A stretch of 64,000 nt of DNA from Centrapalus pauciflorus (taxonomy: Eukaryota; Streptophyta; Magnoliopsida; Asterales; Asteraceae). Made by a program: the position numbers and the translations under genes. Position 1 is the stretch's first letter, and every line of letters starts with the position of its first letter. Positions 57,501 through 64,000 of this stretch are shown one piece after another. The notes under the pieces were generated by a model. It did no database searches, was not told where the DNA came from, and saw only the letters and a list, made by a program, of their open reading frames with translations. The DNA is taken from positions 31,045-95,044 of the forward strand of contig JAANYP010005965.1 in the NCBI GenBank assembly GCA_020465985.1. The letters are read 5' to 3'.

Positions 57501-58041
57501 TAAGAGAATTTTTAGATATCTTAAAGGCCAACCTCATTTAGGCCTATGGTATCCTAAAGACTCTCCTTTTGTTCTAACTGCTTATTCTGACAGTGACTAT
57601 GGTGGATGCAACATTGACAGGAAATCCACAACTGGTGGATGTCAATACTTAGGAGCAAGATTAGTCTCTTGGCAATGCAAAAAGCAGACTACAGTGTCCA
57701 CATCATCTACTAAAGCAGAATATGTAGCAGCTGCAAGCTGCTGCTACCAGGTAATGTGGATTCAAAATCAACTAAGAGACTATGGTATGAATTTCTTATC
57801 TACTCCTATTTATATTGACAACTCAAGTGCAATCAGCATTGTGCAAAACCCAGTGAAATTCCCAAAAACCAAGCATATAGAAATCAGATTTCACTTTATC
57901 AGAGATTGTAATGAAAAGAAGTTAATCCAAGTTACCAAAATACATACAGATGATCAGTTAGCTGATTTATTTACAAAACCTTTTGATGTAGGAAGGTTCA
58001 CTTTCCTAGTATCAAATATTGGTATGGTAAACATGGATTAA
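54535..58041 (+). CDS. pol: E3 pol, full-length open frame, RNase H Glu changed
   Basis: 1168 codons without a stop: the only uninterrupted retroelement pol here. The ATG at 54535 overlaps the end of gag in another frame; pol homology proper starts after the acceptor-like CAG at 54612. Protease NLDSGCSRHMTG (Asp residue 40); GAG-pre-integrase zinc residues (WHRRMCHMNF, CVACLKGKQ); integrase D241, D304, E340 (D,D-35-E); RT with YVDDIIFG at residues 855-862; RNase H with YSDSDYGG, then SSTKAEYVAA where E1 and E2 have AEAEY or CEAEY. Lys-1060 (codon AAA, 57712-57714) stands at the position I align with the catalytic Glu. The tail HIEIRFHFIRD and LFTKPFDVG is complete. Likely made but defective in RNase H, if that alignment is right. 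Confidence 0.93.
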   Translation: MSMYKANPKPIWFGFTPLLTKLLFVQGNHRSPHRTRWNLDSGCSRHMTGNSECLSNFKGFDGGFVAFGGNSKGGKVTGKGTVNAGNMTFHDVLYVEQLKYNLLSVSQICDKQNIVLFTDSECIVLSKDFKVPENLVLLRTPRKDNVYCLDTDLLTKSNTLSCLISKASSNESALWHRRMCHMNFKSMNALVKKNLVRGLPQKEIICDDHCVACLKGKQHKTSHKAKEVNSISSVLQLLHMDLFGPTSVLSLNKRAYCLVIVDDFTRFTWVYFLRSKDETAELVKSFILKMENQSNSKVKVIRSDNGTEFKNHILNSFCKSKGIDRQYSAPRTPQQNGVAERKNRTLIEAARTMLADSNLPMTFWAEAVNTACYVLNRVQVVQSQGKTPYELFHNRSPLIAFFKPFGCPCTILHTKTQLRKFESKAEEGFFVGYSTQSKAYRVYNSVSKTIEESANVEFNENTANIKGTGPDWLFDLDSLTNSLSFVEYTAEADAYRVEAANTNSNAANTTSQAVGTKFQTAADSPSWDDYTTLPLLSCDPPGVLNAPLNANPNTEVPSPSPESTAPTQKETVPDSSQAVPETEPFTGSDGDDTNLGTSFQTEREPTLRVHKYHPLNQILGDPSTPVQTRKMVHNETAAAEQAVPEFSLAAFEHACFMSQLEPKKASEALKDSYWIEAMQEELLQFKIQNVWTLVDLPKGKRAIGTRWVFRNKKDERGIVIKNKARLVAQGYTQEEGIDYDDVFAPVARIEAIRLFLAYASFKGFKVYQMDAKSAFLYGTIEEEVYVCQPPGFEDYKYPDRVYRLDKALYGLHHAPIAWYDTLSSYLLQNGFKRGTLDKTLFTKSIKAEILLVQIYVDDIIFGSTNDCLCKEFETLMHKKFQMSSMGELTFFLGLQVKQKPTGLFISQSKYVKDILEKFGYQDTKVASTPMDPHKQLHTDKDGIDVDIHLYRSLIGSLMYLTSSRPDIMFAVCVCARFQCSPKDSHLVAVKRIFRYLKGQPHLGLWYPKDSPFVLTAYSDSDYGGCNIDRKSTTGGCQYLGARLVSWQCKKQTTVSTSSTKAEYVAAASCCYQVMWIQNQLRDYGMNFLSTPIYIDNSSAISIVQNPVKFPKTKHIEIRFHFIRDCNEKKLIQVTKIHTDDQLADLFTKPFDVGRFTFLVSNIGMVNMD

Positions 58042-58383
58042 TTGGTTTTCATTATTATCTACTCAGTATGCTTAGTTAAGGGGGAGACACTGTTTCATTG
58101 AAAAGATGCATAACTTTTAACTAACAGCCTGAGTATTATCTCATGCTGCTAGTTCATTTTCTCATGCTGCTAGTTGTTTTCACTTGATCTGTCAAAGTGT
58201 GCAGGGTATTTGGGTAATTTGTCAAATGTGTGCGCGGGACCCAACCTTTTCAAAACCTTTAAAGGTCCCAGCTTCGTTCAGTTGTAACTACCAGTTACAT
58301 ATTCTTCTTCCACGGCCTCTTGCTTTCTCTCTGAACGAATCACACATTCTTCTTTCAAACCCTAAACCGTCATTTCTTCATCA
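58042..58383 (+). other. E3 pol-ORF3 spacer with plant-gene-like leader
   Basis: Contains two CTCATGCTGCTAGTT words (58141-58175), CTTTAAAGG near 58257, a C/T-rich leader and a telo-box AAACCCTAAA at 58357-58366, 18 bases before the ORF3 ATG. No ORF. Confidence 0.65.
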
Positions 58384-61162
58384 ATGGAGTTTGTAAAAGA
58401 ACACAACTGCCTTCCATACACCCTAAAACACTGTGAACTTCAACCGTTTCATGCAATGATAGATTTTCTCAGGCACTCCCATATCCATTATGCCCTATCC
58501 ATAAACCCTACTATATACATCTCCCATATTGAACAGTTTTGGAATCATGCATCTATTCAAACCATCAATGGAGTGCCTACCCTCATATCCAAGATTGATG
58601 GAACTGTCATCAATATCACTGAGGAATCCATCAGACATCACTTGCATCTTCAAGATGCCTCAGGTATAACCGACCTATCCCTTCAAGCTTTACATTTTGG
58701 TCTTCAAAATATTGGTTATAGGGGTCCTGCTGATTCTTTTACTTTTCTTAAGGCACATTTTCTCCAAAATGGAAATACCTTGTGCATATTATTCAGCAAT
58801 GTTTAAGCCCCAAAAGAACTGGTTGGTCTGAGTTTTCTTCAAATATTGCCACTGCCTTAGTGTGCTTTTCTACTGGCCAACAGTTCAATTTTTCAAACAT
58901 GATTTTTCAGGGGATGTTAAGGCATCATTCCCTAAAGACTGGGAAATTTTTGATGTATCCTAGGTTTTTGGCAGAAATTATTGCACACACCTGCACTACT
59001 CCACATTTACATAAAAGGATACATGTTTCCCATAGGCACTCACTGTCTTCAATCAAAAGGCTGTTAAAGCCAAGTGCCAATTTTGTAAGTATAGATGTTC
59101 CATTGCCCTCTGCAATGATGAACATCATTCCAGGAAACAGAGGAGAGGGTCCTGAGCAGACACAGCCCAACATTCCTGCTTCACCCCCAGGACCCCATCC
59201 CACTCCTCATGATACAAATATTCCATCTGATCCTTTTGTACAGCCAAAACGCCCACTAAAATACTTATATAAAAGGAAAAGGGGACCAGGAGCTCCTTCC
59301 TCCTCCTCCCATCATCAAGAACCATATATCCCTGTGCAGGAGGACCCTTCTGCACAGAATATCCAAAGGGAACCAATTGAGGAAACTCCCATCCTCACTC
59401 AGGAGGTGAACATCTCTTCAGAGATGGTTCATATGGGTTCTGTGGCTGGCACTACTGATGTCTCTGCACAAGAGGCACAGGACAGGGCCAACATAGCTAA
59501 GACCACACCCATGGCAACAGCAAGTGTGCAAACACAAGCTGGAAGTCCCCAGAACCAAGAAAAGAGGGGCCCAGAAGTTTCTACTTCTGGTCTTAATGTC
59601 AGTGATAGATCACAAGCACCTCGGGTGTTTTCTGATCTTGAGACAAGTCTGCAACTCATGCTCTTGACGGATCCCAAGCTGAAACCTGTTGTAGCCATGT
59701 TGGAATATCAAATGTCCATCATTGCTGCACAGGGGGCTCAAATTTTTGCACTCAAACAGGCAGAGGCTGCTCAGAATAAGAGAATGGATTATCTTCACAA
59801 AGGGTTCACCCTCTGTGGAAATAAGCTCATGAAATTAGAGCAGATGATTCAAACCCAAGGGGCAAAGGTTGTAGGTCCTTCTGACCAAACCAATGCTTCC
59901 AAAAAGGGGGAGAATCAGGAGGTTCCGTCCAAGCAGCTCCAACAACAACAGTCCAAGCAGCATCAACAGTTCCAGTTTCTAGGCTAGCAGTCCCAACAGC
60001 TTCTCAAGCTGTTAGCCTAGAAACTCAAGCTGCTTCTTCAAAAGCTACTGGAGTTGTGATCAGGGAAGGCATTCAAGCTCCATCAAGTACAGTCCAAGCT
60101 ACATCATCTGCTGCAAAAGACAAGGGCAAGGGCATTCTCATTGAGTCTCCAAAGCATAAATTTTCCTCCAAAGAAGCCCAAATTGCCTTTGATGCTGAAG
60201 TTGCCAAAAGAATAGCAGAAGAACATGACAAAGAATTGGAGCAGCAAGCCCAAACCCCAATGGATGATGATGAGACCTTAGGTGATTACCTAAAGGGGTT
60301 TGTGGTTAAACAAGGAGCAATAAAGAGAAAAATGCTAACAGGGCACACCAAGGCTGAGCACAGAAGATCCTTAATCAATTTTGCCTTTGCAGCAGGTATT
60401 CCAAAGAAAATGGCTCAGTCCATGACTACTGAAAAGCTGCAGGACATACATGATAAAGAAATGGAGAAAAGAAAGAAAACAAAAGTCTCCCCAGAAGTTC
60501 ATCCTTCCCCAGAAGTCCAACCAGTCCAAACTGAAGCTGCTGCCAGTGCACCTGTTCCCACTGATCAAGCTGCTCTTTCTATTCCTTCATCGGTTAAAAG
60601 GGTGCTATTTGATCAACAACTGCAAAAGGCCATGGAGATAGAGAAGTTGATTGATCAACATGATTTCACAAAGCCTCAAATCAACTACTGGTTTGCTAAA
60701 TCATTGGATGAAAGAGATTTAAGGGTCAAATTTGTAATAAGAAGAGAGTCTGGACCAGAAGAAGAGTTTGATACATTCTGGCAAATGGTTCAGAAGCTGA
60801 CCAGGGATGAACTGATAAAGATGTACAACATAGGGTCTGTATCTCAAGTTAGATCTGCTCTTCCACAAGTGAAACAACTCATCAGCGATCTAAGTACATT
60901 TGTTGATCCTGAATTTGCAAGAAAAGAGATAGAAGATGCTGAGAAGAAAGGGAAAAAGATCAAAGAAGTTCATCTTTTTGTCAAATCCAGGACTTACAGA
61001 GTCAAATTCACAGATGGGTCTGGTATTTTCTTCAATCTCGAGTTTTATAATTTTTCAAAAGATATGCTGCTCCAAATAAAATCAGTTAGGATATCTTGTG
61101 ATAAAGAAGAGATGAAGAGAGAGTTTTTGAAGGCTATAGATCAGAAACTTGCACAGTTATAA
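58384..61162 (+). pseudogene. E3 env-like ORF3
   Basis: ATG at 58384 (MEFVKEHNCLPYTLKHCELQ) opens the Sirevirus ORF3 N-terminal domain with HAMIDFLRHS and IEQFWNHASI. A frame displacement near 58775 moves to the frame 58782-59987 (GLNV..SDLETSLQLML region; Pro/Ser/Gln-rich), and a second near 59950-59990 moves to 60056-61162. The last part holds a charged domain (EAQIAFDAEVAKRIAEEH, QINYWFAKSLDERDLRVKF) and a TAA at 61160. Predicted soluble; no signal peptide or transmembrane helix seen. Function unknown. Confidence 0.78.
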
Positions 61163-61256
61163 GTTTTTGAAAGCCTTGGTTTGTAAATAACAGTTTACTT
61201 ATTCATTTCAAATTTTTTTGTATAAAACTTAAAGTCTTGTGTAAAGAATTTAAGTT

Positions 61257-61266
61257 AGGGGGAGAT
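61257..61266 (+). other. E3 polypurine tract (AGGGGGAGAT)
   Basis: Abuts the 3' LTR at 61267; the identical ten bases precede the E1 3' LTR. Confidence 0.92.
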
Positions 61267-61933
61267 TGTTGGGAAATAGTTTAAGTATGTTCAAGCTGTT
61301 AGTTAGATTTCTCAGACTGTTAGTAGATTTTAAATGTAAATACAAAGTTCATGCTGCTAGCAGAAGAAACTCGAGCTGCCAGTGTAAAAGTTCAAGCTGC
61401 CAGAGCAAATCTACTCAAGCTGCTCAGTTCATGCTGTCAAGTAATTCAAGCTGCTCAACAGTGTCATAAACAGAAAGTGCTGATTTTCAGGAAAAGATAT
61501 CTACATGAAGATTCCAGCATATCTACTATCAGAGAAGTAATTATTCGTCAAGGAAACATATCAAGAAGCAATATAAATACATAGAATAGGTCTTTCTATT
61601 GTATAGGAGTTTTCTGCATATTTTGAGTCTGTAATTGCTTTAATGATAGAGTTTTCATAAGCCTCTAAGGTTGTAAAACCCTAAGAACAGTCTGTGTTCT
61701 TCGTCTAATCAAACAGATTAGAGGTGATTGTAATCATTGAATTCAGCAATACAAACAGTCTTGATTACTTCTTGTGTGTTTATTCATTATTGATTCTGAA
61801 AGTTTTTGTTAAAATAATTAAGTGTTATTCCGCAAACTTCTTAATTAAACTTTGATTCAAAGCAAGATTATTGATTTATACTATGATAAATTCAAATCAA
61901 ATAGTCTTGGTAATTCAATTTTAGATCCTGACA
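61267..61933 (+). repeat. E3 3' LTR (667 bp)
   Basis: Same length and ends as the 5' LTR; differences include two 1-nt indels and about twelve substitutions. Followed by CTACA, the target duplication. Confidence 0.96.
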
Positions 61934-62619
61934 CTACACTATTTCCCTATCTTAATCACATTAAATCATCCAGATTCGTCCAAAATCAAGACTTTTTCTC
62001 AAGAACACAAAACTTTATGAAAATTCAAATTTATTGCATTTTTGGACGATTTAACCAACGATTTTAGTTTGTGTAACTTCTAAAAGCTTCAATATACGAT
62101 TTTCAACTATTATTACAAACATGCAACAACATTCTTATGCTACTTAAATTCGGTTTTTCTCAAAACCGATCACTAAACCCTTATAAATTCGAAATTTAAG
62201 TAAACATTACCTTGAAATCTTGTAGATTCTGTTGCTTGATACTTGTTTGTAACATTCTCTTGATTAATTTCTGAATTTATTGCAAGAATTTATGATCCTT
62301 GTTGAAGATGAAGATGAATGTCGTAGATCAAGAGAGAGAAGGAGAAGAATTTTCAAGTTTTCTTTGTTGTGATAAATGAGCATTAAATCATTCTGGAGTT
62401 TTTATATATATTCAACTTTGGTTATATGTACATTTAACCCTTAAAATTATGTTTATTACCTCTCTTTTAAATTTTATCATCAAAATAATTTATATCAAAT
62501 ATTTAACTTAATTAAATAAATCCATTACTTAATTAAATTACATACAAATAATGTAATTAAATTACATTATTAAATCAAATTCAAAAATTACGTGTTCGGT
62601 TAAAAGCTAGGTTGTTACA

Positions 62620-63681
62620 CGCAAAACAGGTTTGGGATCATTTGGAGAGAATTTACACGCAATCAAATTTTGCTAAGCAGTACCAGTTGGAAACCGATAT
62701 ACGTGCACTTCAACAAAATACAATGATTATTCATGAGTTTTATTTTGCCATGTCTGACTTGTGGGATCATTTGGCTTTTACTGAATCCCCGCTGCTTTGA
62801 AGTCCTTTCAGCCGTATATTGATAGGAGGGAGGAACAACGTTTGATACAATTCTTGATGGCTTTATGCTCTGATTTTGAAGGATTACGAGAGACAATCCT
62901 TCATCGTTCTCCTCTTCCAACTGTTGATTCGGTGGTTCATGAACTAATATCTGAAGAAACTCGTTTGAAATCTCAGGGTGACAAGGGAACTAAATTATCT
63001 GTTACTGCTACTCTTGCTGTCTTCGCTGTCCCACAACGGTCTCATTCATCTAACTCTAGTCAGACGCGGCCTGCTTCCAAGATTGTTTCAGATGAGTGTG
63101 CTTATTGTAAACACAAGAATCATTGGAAGTCTCAGTGCCCTTTATTGCTCAACAAAGGTAAACAACAGCCAAACCGTTCTTTATCAAAGAATAAGTCACT
63201 GGGATCCTCTACATGGACGTCTCGTCCACCTCAGTTTAATGTTGTTGCTGTCACACCTTCTGTTGATTCGGGATCTACTGATACCAATCCCTCTCCATCT
63301 GTTTTGGATCCTCACGTGTTTGAGTAGTTTCGTCAATTTCTTTTCACTACATCCACTGCCATGTCAGCCTCTCCTCATTCAGGTTTGTCTTCGTGTGGTA
63401 ATTCAGGTATACCTTCATCCTTATGGATTTTAGATTCAGGAGCGTCCAATCATATGTCACCTCATTTATCTTCATTTGTTTCATTATCCTCTGATTTGTC
63501 TCTATCTGTTATGTCTACTAGTGGAACACCTATGCCTATAGAAGGTGTTGGTTCAGTTGTCTCTCCTAATGTGACACTTACTAATGTATACTATATTCCT
63601 ACTCTTGCCTTGAATCTTACCATTTATGCAAGATGCTTATTGCGGTCAAATGACTTATTCATAGGATCCGCAATGATATGA
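62620..63681 (+). pseudogene. E5 gag C-terminal part and protease
   Basis: Resumes E5 gag with KQVWDHLERIYTQSNFAKQY; a frame displacement near 62797; gag continues (LIQFLMALCSDFEGLRETIL) to a CCHC-type knuckle CAYCKHKNHWKSQC (about 63098-63139), a stop TAG at 63325-63327 fitting CAG, then protease WILDSGASNHMSPH (about 63424-63465). Similarity is lost after VYYIPTLALNL near 63620. No integrase or RT follows. Not functional. Confidence 0.8.
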
Positions 63682-63700
63682 TCTAATTTATACGGCATCA

Positions 63701-64000
63701 AGAAAACATTTTGATAAATATTATAGGTTTCAATCTTTGATATTAAATCCAGAATTTGTCATTGGACATGATACCTAAGTCAACGTTGACATGCTAATTG
63801 GATTAATGTTAACCGATATTTTCTCCTTGAACACTGCAACAAATATATAACCTAATTTTATAAATTCTATAAAAACAATCATACATTCATACAAATATAT
63901 ATATACACAATCATACATCTTTCGTAAATTTATACACACACACAATTTTTCATAAATTAATAAATCCTAATTCAATACACATATACACAATCAACAATTA
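63701..64000. other. Window end, no gene seen
   Basis: AT-rich, with repeated ATACACAATCATACAT-type text (63880-63930, 63975-63990). No ORF or known repeat recognised. Confidence 0.5.

Larger units (their letters stand above)
51175..61933 (+). mobile_element. Complete Sirevirus-type Ty1/copia retrotransposon E3
   Basis: Both LTRs are 667 bp; the element is 10,759 bp with target duplication CTACA (51170-51174 and 61934-61938). PBS, gag, pol, ORF3 and PPT are in Sirevirus order. About 14 LTR differences by eye (about 98% identity). It is inserted in the right LTR of G. Pol is one open frame; gag and ORF3 are broken. Confidence 0.96.

Overview
This window is nuclear DNA from a flowering plant. 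The evidence is a spliced pentatricopeptide-repeat (PPR) gene, a decayed plant cytochrome P450, and dense nested LTR retrotransposons primed by initiator tRNA-Met. One Ty3/Gypsy LTR carries the palindromic word GACTCGCCGAGTC, which I associate from memory with lettuce (Lactuca, Asteraceae) repeats. The taxon is an inference. Nothing looks bacterial, plastid or viral in the free-living sense.

Layout. (1) 1-25486: Sirevirus-type Ty1/copia element E1, 5' end cut by the window edge, with decayed gag, pol and env-like ORF3 and a 1096-bp 3' LTR. A second complete Sirevirus, E2 (9955-23406; 642-bp LTRs; target duplication TATGA), sits inside E1's ORF3. (2) 25487-31652: a relatively gene-like island with a duplicated SINE-like repeat, an AACGAAC-rich repeat, a two-exon PPR gene (26794-28378), and a minus-strand P450 pseudogene (29425-31600) whose last codons are split by an 804-bp hAT element with a perfect 8-bp target duplication. 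(3) 31653-37017: a complete minus-strand Ty3/Gypsy chromovirus, E4, with nearly identical LTRs but a broken gag-pol. (4) 37018-39542: non-coding DNA with two MITE candidates and a tRNA-derived SINE. (5) 39543-63700: a Copia element E5 whose gag is split by a 22-kb insertion (target duplication CGCAA). That insertion is a rearranged minus-strand Gypsy composite G (40462-62619). G's right LTR in turn holds a roughly 2-kb foldback capped by (AT)n/(TA)n microsatellites and a third complete Sirevirus, E3 (51175-61933; 667-bp LTRs; target duplication CTACA). E3 has one uninterrupted 1168-codon pol.

How the parts work together. Each Sirevirus has the order LTR, PBS, gag with two CCHC knuckles, protease, integrase, RT, RNase H, spacer, env-like ORF3, PPT, LTR. 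Almost all coding regions carry nonsense changes consistent with C-to-T/G-to-A decay. The most interesting signals are: retrovirus-like splice signals in E2 (donor in the LTR, acceptor directly before ORF3); a shared branch-point-plus-acceptor motif at the gag-pol junction of all three Sireviruses; a different dense short-repeat word in each Sirevirus family; a possible 85-bp intron inside a Gypsy RT; and the microsatellite-capped foldback. The only gene that looks like an intact host gene is the PPR gene. No tRNA, rRNA or CRISPR feature was seen.
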